Shown here: positions 42,289 through 50,816 of the stretch, one piece after another
How the letters are laid out: each line of letters begins with the position of its first letter
How positions within the stretch are numbered: the first letter of the stretch is position 1
Assembly (NCBI GenBank): GCA_944320845.1
Contig: CALUJA010000035.1
Span: 17,922 to 81,921, forward strand
Direction: 5' to 3'
DNA from: an uncultured Phocaeicola sp.
GTDB taxonomy: Bacteria > Bacteroidota > Bacteroidia > Bacteroidales > Bacteroidaceae
Length of the DNA stretch: 64,000 nt
Notes under the pieces: generated by a model
The model's database searches: none
The model's input: only the letters and a program-made list of their open reading frames with translations
Told to the model about the DNA's origin: nothing
Program-made: the position numbers and the translations under genes

Positions 42289-43827
42289 TTACCATTCTCC
42301 AAACAGTGACAGTTGAACACTATTCTGTTCTTTAAACTTCTGCAAATCAGCTCCAAAATCTTCTGCTCTATCACCAAACACACCAGTTCTCAATATTGCC
42401 GCCGCTATTTTTTGCACAACGGGTACAGCAACACTATTACCCACCAACTTCATCCATCTCGCCCTGCTTTCCGGCAGTTGGTAATCTGCCGGAAAACCTT
42501 GAATCTTACAAGCCTCAGATTTTGAAATTTTTCTATATTGCTGTTTTTCAAAAACTTCTTTTATGAACTTTGCCTTATAATCCTCAATAGTATCAGCTTT
42601 AATATTGATATTTGTAACAAAATCATTCGTATCACTTGCTACAAGAGTCGGATATATGTCTGATGAAGGAAGGAATATGCGGTTAATCCCATTAAGGCCT
42701 GTGCTAATCTTGGTATTTTTGAAGTCATACCGTTTCTCTATGCATACAATAACACCTCGCTCCACAAGTTCTGCCAATATTCCAGACACACTGACTTTAC
42801 GAACCTTAAATTCTCGCCTAACCTTAAGCTTATCTGCATTCAAGATACCCCGTTCGTTAAAACTCAACACAAGCCTTTGATTTTCCGTCAAATCATCATG
42901 CTGAAAATCAGTGATTTTATAAAGGTATGACACTTCTTTCAATATACACAACTCAACCAGTTCATCTAATTCCTTCTGAGTTATCGAGGGATCAATTCCC
43001 TGAAAATGACTGAGCGACAGAGGATTTCCATCCAAATCGCCAAAATCCTTTTTTCTACGATTGGTAAGAAGGATTGTACAAATCTGCTTTTGGCGCTTAG
43101 TTGTATCTTGAATATCCCAAGAATGAACAGTCGTACCACCATTACGCAAATCATTGAAAAGGAAATAATCATTGAATCCCTGATCATTACAAGAAAGACT
43201 CCATCTGGACTTTACGTTTCTTGAAAAATATTTGTCGCCGGCAATATCCTCTGCATGGTCTAAAACATCTGACAACCTTACGCTTCCAGGAGAGGGAGAC
43301 GGCATTCTGAATTTCTTGAAATACTGTTTTTCCCTAAAGCCCACAATGTATATACGAACCCTTGTTTGAGGAACACCATAATCGTATGCATTCAACAGAT
43401 GATAATCCGCATAATAACCGGCCTCTGCAATCCGCCCAAGTATATAGTTCAACGCATCTTGGTTCCGAGGGTCTGCAAGGCCTTTAACATTTTCAAAAAC
43501 AAAAACTTTAGGGCGCACTTTATTCAACAAATAAAGAGTATCATTCCATAATTGGCCCCTATCATCATCAAAGCCCAAATTCTTGCCTGCGATAGACCAA
43601 CTTTGGCAGGGTACACCTGCCGTCATAAAATCATGATAGGGCAAATCCTTAAGCTTTGTAATGTCACCAAAGTTGGAACCGCTCTCTTCGCCGAAGTTCG
43701 CACAATAATAACGTATTGCATCAGGTGCGATTTCACTAAAGCCAAGACACTTTCCTCCTAAGCTTTGCAAGGCCAGTCTAAATCCACCTATTCCGGCAAA
43801 CAAGTCAACAAATGTAAATTCCGGCAT
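42289..43827 (-). CDS. DNA cytosine-C5 methyltransferase of the TdeIII-like system
   Basis: A 512-residue protein. The motifs in order are I (FAGIGGFRLAL, residues 10-20), IV (GVPCQSW with catalytic Cys74), VI (FENVKGL), VIII (QTRVRIYIV) and X (GNSVAVPVV near residue 475). The variable region between VIII and X is long (about 270 residues) and holds a stretch resembling a winged helix around 310-345. It methylates cytosine in the target of the upstream nuclease, predicted GGNCC by family. The ATG overlaps the nuclease stop (TGATG). It is AT-rich. Confidence 0.9.
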   Translation of the reverse strand: MPEFTFVDLFAGIGGFRLALQSLGGKCLGFSEIAPDAIRYYCANFGEESGSNFGDITKLKDLPYHDFMTAGVPCQSWSIAGKNLGFDDDRGQLWNDTLYLLNKVRPKVFVFENVKGLADPRNQDALNYILGRIAEAGYYADYHLLNAYDYGVPQTRVRIYIVGFREKQYFKKFRMPSPSPGSVRLSDVLDHAEDIAGDKYFSRNVKSRWSLSCNDQGFNDYFLFNDLRNGGTTVHSWDIQDTTKRQKQICTILLTNRRKKDFGDLDGNPLSLSHFQGIDPSITQKELDELVELCILKEVSYLYKITDFQHDDLTENQRLVLSFNERGILNADKLKVRREFKVRKVSVSGILAELVERGVIVCIEKRYDFKNTKISTGLNGINRIFLPSSDIYPTLVASDTNDFVTNINIKADTIEDYKAKFIKEVFEKQQYRKISKSEACKIQGFPADYQLPESRARWMKLVGNSVAVPVVQKIAAAILRTGVFGDRAEDFGADLQKFKEQNSVQLSLFGEW

Positions 43828-44705
43828 CACATCAACTTTATCTTGTCAAAACCTGTCGGAGGTTCGATACCGAGATACTCACGGTAAATACGCTCTCGGT
43901 ATCCGACTCCAATCTTATTAATCTCACAAATGAATTCCTGATATGTACCTGGCCCTCCTATCAAGTCCCAGAATTCATCTCCAATCAAGAAACTACTGTC
44001 CTTTCGGGTATCAAACCATCTCTTAGGAAAAGGCCATGCATAATCTTCTTTTTTCCCATAAGGATTATACACCAAAGCATAATACGCAAAATCTACAGGA
44101 TGCTCGTTCATCGCCAAAAGCTTGAACATTTTCTCTTTGCTGACTTTGGTCTGATCACTATTCGGCAACGGTGCCTTTAACTCAAATGCATAGTTCAAGC
44201 CCGTAAGGGAGCTTTCTATGAATATGTCACAAGTAACAGTTGTCGGAATGGGTTTACCGCCTCCTGCTTTTATATAGGCCAACTCTTCATCCCAATCGGG
44301 CTCAACCCTTGGCTTTCCTTTTTCATTATGCTCAAGTCTGTTAAGCACTTCTTGTATCCGCTGCAAACTTTTTTGGCCAATGGTTCCACGCACATCATAA
44401 CCTCGCAAGCATTTGCCATGATAAGCATTACCTACACTAACGGCCAGCCTCTCCCATACATTACCAAACGGGGTCACAAATCTTCTTTCAAAATGAGAGC
44501 CTTTGAAAATTTCATCAGGAACCAATGCCGCATAAAGAGGTTTGCTCGCATGATGTTTTTCCACCACAAACGGATCGGTTTCCAAAACTCGTTTCATAAC
44601 CCTGTCCATCAAGACCTGTATTACATCTCTGATGGCTTCTTTTATCTTTGAATCTCTTTGCATTTCGTAAAAAATTAAGACCTGATTATCTATCAAGGCA
44701 TCCAA
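43827..44705 (-). CDS. TdeIII-like type II restriction endonuclease
   Basis: A 292-residue protein. The catalytic PD-(D/E)xK core is D160 then E175-L-K177 (TTVTCDIF...NYAFELKAPL). The FELKAPLPNSDQTKVSKEKM stretch is typical of the TdeIII/MjaII nuclease family, whose studied members cut GGNCC. It overlaps the methylase start by one base, so both come from one message. The first 14 residues are of doubtful use; a second start at 44663 (MQRDSKIKE) is possible. AT-rich like the methylase. Confidence 0.75.
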   Translation of the reverse strand: MDALIDNQVLIFYEMQRDSKIKEAIRDVIQVLMDRVMKRVLETDPFVVEKHHASKPLYAALVPDEIFKGSHFERRFVTPFGNVWERLAVSVGNAYHGKCLRGYDVRGTIGQKSLQRIQEVLNRLEHNEKGKPRVEPDWDEELAYIKAGGGKPIPTTVTCDIFIESSLTGLNYAFELKAPLPNSDQTKVSKEKMFKLLAMNEHPVDFAYYALVYNPYGKKEDYAWPFPKRWFDTRKDSSFLIGDEFWDLIGGPGTYQEFICEINKIGVGYRERIYREYLGIEPPTGFDKIKLM

Positions 44706-44769
44706 CGGCCACTATAGTGCAACACAAGACCTACCATGCACAATTATCACAATACAACATGCCATATTG

Positions 44770-44777
44770 CAAAGTTA
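44770..44777 (-). promoter_or_regulatory. -7 promoter element of the TdeIII-like system
   Basis: Reads TAACTTTG on the minus strand with a TTTG -33 about 17 bases upstream; the nuclease start is 65 bases below. It is adjacent to a divergent TATCTTTG at 44783-44790 on the plus strand, so the two promoters share the same DNA. Confidence 0.55.
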
Positions 44778-44782
44778 CGAAT

Positions 44783-44790
44783 TATCTTTG
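44783..44790 (+). promoter_or_regulatory. -7 promoter element (pepD or the small ORF)
   Basis: TATCTTTG on the plus strand, 28 bases before the small ORF and 194 before pepD. Confidence 0.5.
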
Positions 44791-44817
44791 AAATCAAAGG
44801 AGAAAGGCAAGAAAAGA

Positions 44818-44919
44818 ATGTCTAAGGGGAAACAGAAGAAGACAAGCTACAGACAACCCGAAAACCGCATTCACCCCCTCCGGCAAATGTTTTCCGCCTC
44901 CTTTCTTGCGAGTTTATAA
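44818..44919 (+). CDS. Possible 33-residue small protein
   Basis: An ORF of 33 codons starting MSKGKQKKTSYRQPE, with a basic front and a short hydrophobic end (MFSASFLASL). It follows a consensus -7 element at a short distance, and a purine-rich AAAGGAGAAAGG lies before it. It could be a leader peptide, a small protein linked to the adjacent restriction system, or chance. No homologue is recognised. Confidence 0.25.
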   Translation: MSKGKQKKTSYRQPENRIHPLRQMFSASFLASL

Positions 44920-44983
44920 GTTTATTTATAACTTGCCACTCGATTAACCAAAAAACAGCTGCCAAGCTTAAAAACTTAAACAA

Positions 44984-46441
44984 ATGAATGAAATTCTTTC
45001 TTTAGCTCCACAGAACGTGTGGAAGAACTTTTACGCACTGACACAGATTCCGCGCCCGTCGGGACATCTGGAAAAAATCCAAGACTTCCTGCTCCGCTTC
45101 GGACAGGAGGCCGGCGTAGAGTCGTCTATGGACGAAGCCGGAAACATCATATACCGCAAGCCGGCCACGCCGGGCATGGAAGACCGCAAGACCGTCATCC
45201 TGCAGGCGCACATGGACATGGTGCCGCAGAAGACCAAGGAAACCGAACACGACTTCGAGAAAGACCCGATACAGGCTTACGTGGACGGCGAATGGGTCAA
45301 GGCCAGGGGAACCACCCTCGGCTCGGACAACGGAATGGGAGTGGCCGCCATCATGTCGGTCATGGAAGACAAGACGCTGAAGCACGGGCCGCTTGTGGGA
45401 CTGATTACGGCCGACGAGGAGACCGGCATGTACGGAGCCTTCGGGCTGAAGCCGGGAGAGATTGAGGCCGACATCCTGCTCAACCTTGACTCGGAAGAAG
45501 AGGGAGAGCTCTATATCGGCTGCGCGGGAGGGGAAGACCTGACCGCCACACTGGAATACAAGGAAGAGGAGACCGATCCCGAAGATGTGGCGCTGAAAGT
45601 GACCCTGAAGGGGCTGCGCGGCGGACACTCGGGCATCCAGATAGGATGGGGACACGCCAACGCCAACAAGCTCATGGCGCGCTTCCTCAACCAGGTCATC
45701 GCCTACGACGAGGCTTGCCTCGTTTCGTGGGAAGGGGGAAACATGCGCAACGCCATCCCGCGCGAATGTGAGGCGGTCATCACCGTTCCGGCCGAAGAGG
45801 TGGACGACGTGCTGGCCTACGTGGGAGAATGCGAACAGGTGTGGCGCGACGAATATGCACCCATCGAGGAAAGCCTCAGCTTTACGGCCGAACGGGTGGA
45901 ACTGCCCAAGCTGATGGTGCCCGAAGAAATCCGCGACAATCTGGTGGATGCCGTCTATGCCTGCCCCAACGGCGTGGAGCGCTACATCCCCACCATCCCC
46001 GACACGGTGGAGACTTCGTCGAACCTCGCCATCGTCGACATCAAGGGAGGCAAGGCCGTCATGCAGGTGCTTACCCGCAGCGCACGCGAGTCGATGAAGG
46101 ACTACCGCAACACGGCCATCGAAAGCTGCTTCTCGATGGCAGGCATGCACGTGGAGCGCTCCGGCTCCTACTCGGGATGGGAACCCAACGTGAACTCGCC
46201 CATCCTGCACGCCATGAAGGAGTCATACAAGGCACAGTTCGGCACAGAGCCCGAGGTGAAGGTCATCCATGCGGGACTGGAGTGCGGCATCATCGGCGCC
46301 ACCGTCCCGGGACTGGACATGATTTCGTTCGGCCCCACCCTGCAATGTCCGCACACGCCCGAAGAGCGCTGCCTCATCCCCACCGTGCAGAAGTTCTACG
46401 ACTTTCTGATTGCCACGCTTGAGAATACGCCGGTGAAATAA
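44984..46441 (+). CDS. pepD: Aminoacyl-histidine dipeptidase
   Basis: A 485-residue M20C peptidase. ILQAHMDMVPQK holds the first metal histidine and nearby aspartate. GSDNGMGVAA, ADEETGMYGA with the catalytic glutamate pair, and the late HAGLECGI complete the metal site. PepD hydrolyses Xaa-His dipeptides such as carnosine and takes part in peptide recycling. The length and motifs are normal. The upstream hairpin-like AT-rich leader (about 44908-44936) may belong to it. Confidence 0.93.
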   Translation: MNEILSLAPQNVWKNFYALTQIPRPSGHLEKIQDFLLRFGQEAGVESSMDEAGNIIYRKPATPGMEDRKTVILQAHMDMVPQKTKETEHDFEKDPIQAYVDGEWVKARGTTLGSDNGMGVAAIMSVMEDKTLKHGPLVGLITADEETGMYGAFGLKPGEIEADILLNLDSEEEGELYIGCAGGEDLTATLEYKEEETDPEDVALKVTLKGLRGGHSGIQIGWGHANANKLMARFLNQVIAYDEACLVSWEGGNMRNAIPRECEAVITVPAEEVDDVLAYVGECEQVWRDEYAPIEESLSFTAERVELPKLMVPEEIRDNLVDAVYACPNGVERYIPTIPDTVETSSNLAIVDIKGGKAVMQVLTRSARESMKDYRNTAIESCFSMAGMHVERSGSYSGWEPNVNSPILHAMKESYKAQFGTEPEVKVIHAGLECGIIGATVPGLDMISFGPTLQCPHTPEERCLIPTVQKFYDFLIATLENTPVK

Positions 46442-46460
46442 GAGCACCGCCAACTATAGA

Positions 46461-46503
46461 GAAAGCGGAACTGTTTCCCAAACGAAGCAGTCCCGCTTTT
46501 TCA
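46461..46503. terminator. Intrinsic terminator between pepD and the membrane pair
   Basis: AAAGCGGAACTG pairs with CAGTCCCGCTTT (one G:T mismatch) around a 14-base loop, then TTTT. It serves pepD and probably the convergent membrane-protein gene. Confidence 0.75.
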
Positions 46504-47049
46504 TCAGTTGTCTTTCATCTGCTTATTTATCCTCCATTGATAATACATCTTTTTCAGTTCGTTGCTTAGCTCTTTGTCTTTTATCCATACACTATATTCA
46601 TATTTTATGACAAAAAGGAAACACAATGCGAATATCAGATAGGATATCAGAAATACAGTTATGAACAGTAACTCAGACTTAAAGCAACAAAAAAACCAGA
46701 TAGCACCCCCGATACAGACTACTGCGAATACTATAGCCATACCCATAGTCCTTTTCCCTGTGGCTTTGTATAGTCCTACCAGTTCTTTAAAAAAATCGAA
46801 GCCTTTATCCGAATTACCACTTGCGTTATTACTATTATTATTTACTAACGAATCGTTGCCCGGCGTCACTCCACTTTTATTACCGTTTGCGTTACTCTTT
46901 ACTGACGATTGATTTCTTTTATCCTCCATATCCTTATATCTAGTCAATTCTTTTAACGACTCTATGTGCTTTCCCATCTCATCACATTCTTTTATGCCAC
47001 ATCTATTGATAAGTTCTTTCACGTGGTCTATCAGCGTATTAGTATCCAT
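46504..47049 (-). CDS. Two-pass membrane protein of unknown function
   Basis: A 181-residue AT-rich product. A helical, charged N-terminal part (1-47) is followed by a Ser/Asn/Gly-rich linker (48-82). Two membrane helices lie at about 102-122 and 127-148. A basic cytoplasmic tail ends QWRINKQMKDN. No domain recognised. The gene starts four bases after the stop of the partner gene, so the two are almost certainly expressed together. The low GC against the flanks suggests transfer. Confidence 0.65.
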   Translation of the reverse strand: MDTNTLIDHVKELINRCGIKECDEMGKHIESLKELTRYKDMEDKRNQSSVKSNANGNKSGVTPGNDSLVNNNSNNASGNSDKGFDFFKELVGLYKATGKRTMGMAIVFAVVCIGGAIWFFCCFKSELLFITVFLISYLIFALCFLFVIKYEYSVWIKDKELSNELKKMYYQWRINKQMKDN

Positions 47050-47053
47050 ATTG

Positions 47054-48211
47054 TTACAATATTTTAATCATGTGTATCTTTTTATATTCTACAGTCGCGT
47101 CTATGGAAAGCATTGTGAGAAAATATTTATTGAATTCAAATTCTCCGAGTGTCATACTGTCCCTGAAGGGAGTGAATGCTTCATCCTGCTCGCACAGTGT
47201 TTCCAACAAACCACAATATTCATGATAAGTTTCATTATCTTTGTATATGTCGTTGTAATTTAACGTGTTCTGTCCTTTTGCGGCATCCATGAGTATTACC
47301 CTTGACCTCCTTAATCCGTCATAGGGTCTTTCTACCTCTGCATTTCCTGTAGCAAAGTTCAAGTCAAGATATCTGCACATGTCAAGCGGTCCGCGATTTT
47401 CTTTCAACTTGCTGAAATGCTCCCTAACGATTATGGATGCAGCATTTTTGAATGGCGATATACTTTTGTTTCCTCCTTTCAGGTTTGCCATGTAATACGT
47501 TATGTCGAGAATCCTCTTCGTAAGATACAGCGGCTTGAAGGTCAGTGTGTCGAGGTCGTTCCTAAGCACTTCCACACTTATCCTGCCATCTTTCAAGTGC
47601 ATCATAGCCGTATCTATTTCAATGTCGTAATTTCTCAGCAATAGTTTAAACTCGTGCATCATTTTGTAGATACTATTGTTGTCATTGTATTTTTCCAAGT
47701 GCAATACATCTTCCGGAAGTACCTTAAGCTTCATCAAGTGTTCCTCCGACGGATATTCCACATGCTCCTTTTTCTCTAATATCTTATTGGTGAATGCCAT
47801 TGTGCATATGAGATTTCTATACAGATGCCTTATCAAATCGTCGAACTGTGCCATCTGCACTTCAAGCGACACGCGTGTTACATTGTCAGCTGTCCTTTTC
47901 GACTCACGAAATCCCCTGAAGTCATATACGGCACTGAAACAAGCTACCAAGAATGCCAGAAAGGCGAAAGCAAAGTTATACCAATCAATGTCGCCACCAA
48001 ATAATTTTTCGCCCTCGGTGTTTTCGGTCACTAACAATATTTCTGCTTTTACGGAGTCAACCGTGGCTTTTATAGAGTCCATCCTGTCTATTATGATACT
48101 GCTCGCATCTACATAGCTTTTAATATCGGGAAGAGTGTCTGTTTGGGAATAGATACTTGGACCAAATATGCTTAGCATGAGTAAGCCCAATACAAGGAAT
48201 GTCTTCTTCAT
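47054..48211 (-). CDS. Membrane protein with a large soluble domain, function unknown
   Basis: A 385-residue product. It has a signal-like N-terminus (MKKTFLVLGLLMLSIFG), a charged stretch with possible coiled coil (about 25-68), then a strong membrane helix at about 77-97 (NFAFAFLAFLVACFSAVYDF). The remaining 285 residues are soluble and helical, with no known motif. This 'helix anchor then large helical domain' plan reminds me of putative phage-abortive-infection proteins, but I cannot claim homology. First gene of a two-gene operon with its own promoter at 48236. The start at 48211 is preferred over an earlier in-frame one because it gives a proper signal. Confidence 0.65.
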   Translation of the reverse strand: MKKTFLVLGLLMLSIFGPSIYSQTDTLPDIKSYVDASSIIIDRMDSIKATVDSVKAEILLVTENTEGEKLFGGDIDWYNFAFAFLAFLVACFSAVYDFRGFRESKRTADNVTRVSLEVQMAQFDDLIRHLYRNLICTMAFTNKILEKKEHVEYPSEEHLMKLKVLPEDVLHLEKYNDNNSIYKMMHEFKLLLRNYDIEIDTAMMHLKDGRISVEVLRNDLDTLTFKPLYLTKRILDITYYMANLKGGNKSISPFKNAASIIVREHFSKLKENRGPLDMCRYLDLNFATGNAEVERPYDGLRRSRVILMDAAKGQNTLNYNDIYKDNETYHEYCGLLETLCEQDEAFTPFRDSMTLGEFEFNKYFLTMLSIDATVEYKKIHMIKIL

Positions 48212-48235
48212 TGTGGTAGATTTTAAGTTTATGTG

Positions 48236-48243
48236 CAAACATA
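48236..48243 (-). promoter_or_regulatory. -7 promoter element of the membrane-protein pair
   Basis: Reads TATGTTTG on the minus strand, 25 bases before the start, with a TTG-containing -33 about 19 bases above. Confidence 0.6.
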
Positions 48244-48511
48244 TTTTTAATTTCCCGTAAAAACAACTGTTTGATGAAATTATTTCTTCATTTGTCGTGA
48301 AAGAAGCAGACAAGGCTTCAATCGAGTTACAGGTTTTCTTTTTCGCTTGCGGCGTATTACTTGTTCTGCAAGAGGTGAGTTATGAATATTACAAAAGAAA
48401 ACATTCATTTTTATAAACATAAAAAAGCAGAGATATGCCCAAAGCACACCGCCAGACAATTACAGGTGTACATTTTCTACACACATCTCTCCAAACATTC
48501 CAGGAAAAGAT

Positions 48512-48519
48512 TATCTTTG
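48512..48519 (+). promoter_or_regulatory. -7 promoter element of the lipocalin-like gene
   Basis: TATCTTTG, 16 bases before the start codon at 48535, so the leader is very short. It shows that the longer open frame upstream is not coding. Confidence 0.6.
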
Positions 48520-48534
48520 CCAAAAACAAGTGTC

Positions 48535-49182
48535 ATGAACAACAGCAAGCATTTATTTCTCTGCCTGACAGCCGCCCTGCTGACTGCCTGCGCAGACAAC
48601 GGGAAAGAAATCGAGAGAACGTGGATGCAGCCTTCCGGACTGCCCGGCATCGAGCAGGGTTTCACCCTTGAAGAGGGAGGGAAAGCGGCCTCGGTCAACA
48701 TGGCCACCCTGCAATATGAGGCGTGGCGGCTGCAAGGCTCAAGCCTCATCCTCACGGGAAAGAGCATCGGCAACGGACAGACCATCGCCTTTACCGACAC
48801 GCTGACTGTCGCAGCCCTGACGCAAGACAGCCTGACGCTGAAAAAGGGGACGCTTACCCTCTCGTTTGCCCGGAAGACAGACGGAGGAAAGGAAGAAGCC
48901 ACTCCCGCTACAGAAATCTTTCCGGCAAGCGGAACACTGATTATCGGCCCGGAAGTGCGCTCGTTCCATCCGGACGGAGACCCGAACACTTACTGGATTG
49001 TTGACCGAACCGGTACGCTCTACCAGAAATACGACCGTGTGACGGGCGGGACCAAAAACGGCATTCCCGTGCGCGTCCGCCTGCAGGTGGAGGACTTGGG
49101 CAAATCGGCCGACGGCTTCGCCCGCGACTATCCGAGCGTCTATGCCGTGCACCGGATCGACACCCTCTACAAAGGCAAATGA
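48535..49182 (+). CDS. Lipocalin-like lipoprotein with an NlpE-C-type end
   Basis: A 215-residue lipoprotein, lipobox LLTACA near residue 18. The front (about 22-130) matches the Bacteroidales lipocalin_3 family: RTWMQPSGLPGIEQGFTLEEGG and WRLQGSSLILTGKSIGNGQ. The back (about 135-210) resembles the C-terminal OB-type domain of NlpE: ETRSF-like EVRSFHPDGD then YWIVDRTGTLYQKYDRVTGGTKNG. NlpE-like proteins report envelope stress, so a surface-sensing role is possible. The combination is inferred from motifs only. Confidence 0.65.
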   Translation: MNNSKHLFLCLTAALLTACADNGKEIERTWMQPSGLPGIEQGFTLEEGGKAASVNMATLQYEAWRLQGSSLILTGKSIGNGQTIAFTDTLTVAALTQDSLTLKKGTLTLSFARKTDGGKEEATPATEIFPASGTLIIGPEVRSFHPDGDPNTYWIVDRTGTLYQKYDRVTGGTKNGIPVRVRLQVEDLGKSADGFARDYPSVYAVHRIDTLYKGK

Positions 49183-49206
49183 AGCCGCATAAGGAATACA
49201 AAACAC

Positions 49207-49236
49207 AAAAGCCGGAAACTACTATCCGGCTTTATT
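49207..49236 (+). terminator. Intrinsic terminator after the lipocalin-like gene
   Basis: AAAGCCGGA pairs with TCCGGCTTT (9 bp) around an 8-base loop, 25 bases beyond the stop, followed by a T-rich stretch. Confidence 0.7.
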
Positions 49237-49305
49237 TGTTATGCTCACCTTTCATCTTACAGACTAAACTTGAATCTTTGACAAAAACGAACAGCAAGTC
49301 CGCTT

Positions 49306-49584
49306 TCAGAATTTCAATATAGCTGCCTCTATTTCTTTCTTGTCTGAGTCTTTCACATACCTTAATGCATTTAAGAACGGCAATATCAGACTATCGTCAA
49401 CTATAAACCACACCGGATTGCCAAACAGCTTGGGATATCCCGGATCGTCCTCATGGCCGTTCCATCTCATAGCCATTCTTCTGTCACCATTTGCCCAGAT
49501 GCCTATGGCTATTGAGAAATCCTCATTCTCAAACACTACATTTTCGACTTTAAAATTACTTGGGTTAACATCTTTAGCTCTCAT
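49306..49584 (-). CDS. Small protein of unknown function
   Basis: A 92-residue protein with a start at MRAKDVNPSNF. It has no signal peptide, no membrane helix and no known motif. It is AT-rich and contains the tryptophan-containing strand patterns IWANGDRRMAMRWNGHEDD and LFGNPVWFIVDD. The length and the G-x-P-x-W motif recall immunity-type or DUF-type small proteins, but this cannot be confirmed. It lies 68 bases after meaB in the same direction and could share its transcript. No paired toxin is visible next to it. Confidence 0.55.
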   Translation of the reverse strand: MRAKDVNPSNFKVENVVFENEDFSIAIGIWANGDRRMAMRWNGHEDDPGYPKLFGNPVWFIVDDSLILPFLNALRYVKDSDKKEIEAAILKF

Positions 49585-49651
49585 TGTAACATCCTCCCTA
49601 ACTTTATAACAAATCAATGGCAGACAATTCCTCCGTCAAGGGTCTTAATGT

Positions 49652-50773
49652 CTATTCCGTCGACAGAGCACCATCCCTTTTCTCCCCGAAATAAGTGTCG
49701 AGCAGACGGCGGGCGGCAGAGAAGGAAGTCGCCCGTCCGCCAAGCACATCGCGTTCGGCCTCGCCGAGCATGGAGGAGATGACGGGATTGTTGTAGAAGC
49801 TGTCGCGCAGATGTTCGTTGATGGTCTCGTACATCCAGTATTTGGCCTGCTCGTTGCGCCGGTAGGTGAAATAGCCGTTCGCCTTCACAAAGTCAATATA
49901 CTGATATACCATATCCCAGATTTCCTTGATGCCGATGGCGTAGAAGCCCGAATAGGTGAGCACCTGCGGCGTCCATCCCGATTCGGGTGCGGGGAACAGA
50001 TGCAGCGCGTTGCGGAAGTGGGAGGCGGCAAGCTTCGCCTTCTCGATGTTGTTTCCGTCGGCCTTGTTGATGATGATTCCGTCGGCCATCTCCATGATGC
50101 CGCGCTTGATGCCCTGCAGCTCGTCGCCCGTACCTGCCAGCTGAATCAGCAGAAAGAAGTCCACCATCGAGTGAACGGCGGTTTCGCTCTGCCCCACGCC
50201 GACGGTCTCCACAAATATCTTGTCGAATCCTGCGGCTTCGCACAGGATGATGGTTTCACGCGTCTTGCGCGCCACGCCTCCCAGCGAACCCGCCGCAGGA
50301 CTGGGACGGATGAATGCCTTGGGATGGACGGAAAGCTTCTCCATGCGGGTCTTGTCGCCCAAGATGCTTCCCTTCGAACGCTCGCTGCTCGGGTCGATGG
50401 CCAATACGGCCAGCTTGCCGCCGTAGGCATCGAGCACATGCAGTCCGAAAGCATCGATGGAGGTACTCTTTCCCGCACCGGGCACACCGCTTATCCCCAC
50501 CCGGATGGAACTGCCGGAAAAGGGCAGGCACTTCTCGATGACCTCCTGCGCCAGTGCCTGATGTTCGGGCTTCAGGCTTTCGACCAGTGTGACGGCCTGG
50601 CTCAGCACCGTGATGTCGCCCTTCACGATTCCCTCCACATACTCGCCCGCCGAAAAGCGGCGGCGCTTGGGACGCTTGCGCTGCGACAGATAGGGATTGA
50701 CAGACGACGGTTGCTCGATGCCTTGGTTTACGGTCAGGCCCTTGTATGCCTCATCATTTTCGGGGTGTTCCAT
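49652..50773 (-). CDS. meaB: MeaB-type GTPase for adenosylcobalamin-dependent mutase
   Basis: A 373-residue protein with Walker A GVPGAGKST (residues 96-104), Walker B IFVETVGVGQSE, and a guanine-binding NKADG (NKxD). It matches the G3E family chaperone that loads cobalamin into methylmalonyl-CoA mutase and protects it, a route to propionate. The mutase subunits are not in this window. It lies 43 bases after the DUF1573 gene and likely shares its operon. The N-terminal 40 residues are variable and basic. Confidence 0.92.
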   Translation of the reverse strand: MEHPENDEAYKGLTVNQGIEQPSSVNPYLSQRKRPKRRRFSAGEYVEGIVKGDITVLSQAVTLVESLKPEHQALAQEVIEKCLPFSGSSIRVGISGVPGAGKSTSIDAFGLHVLDAYGGKLAVLAIDPSSERSKGSILGDKTRMEKLSVHPKAFIRPSPAAGSLGGVARKTRETIILCEAAGFDKIFVETVGVGQSETAVHSMVDFFLLIQLAGTGDELQGIKRGIMEMADGIIINKADGNNIEKAKLAASHFRNALHLFPAPESGWTPQVLTYSGFYAIGIKEIWDMVYQYIDFVKANGYFTYRRNEQAKYWMYETINEHLRDSFYNNPVISSMLGEAERDVLGGRATSFSAARRLLDTYFGEKRDGALSTE

Positions 50774-50816
50774 AACGTATCAGGATTTAAAGGATTAGTA
50801 ATGTCGGTGCAAGAAA

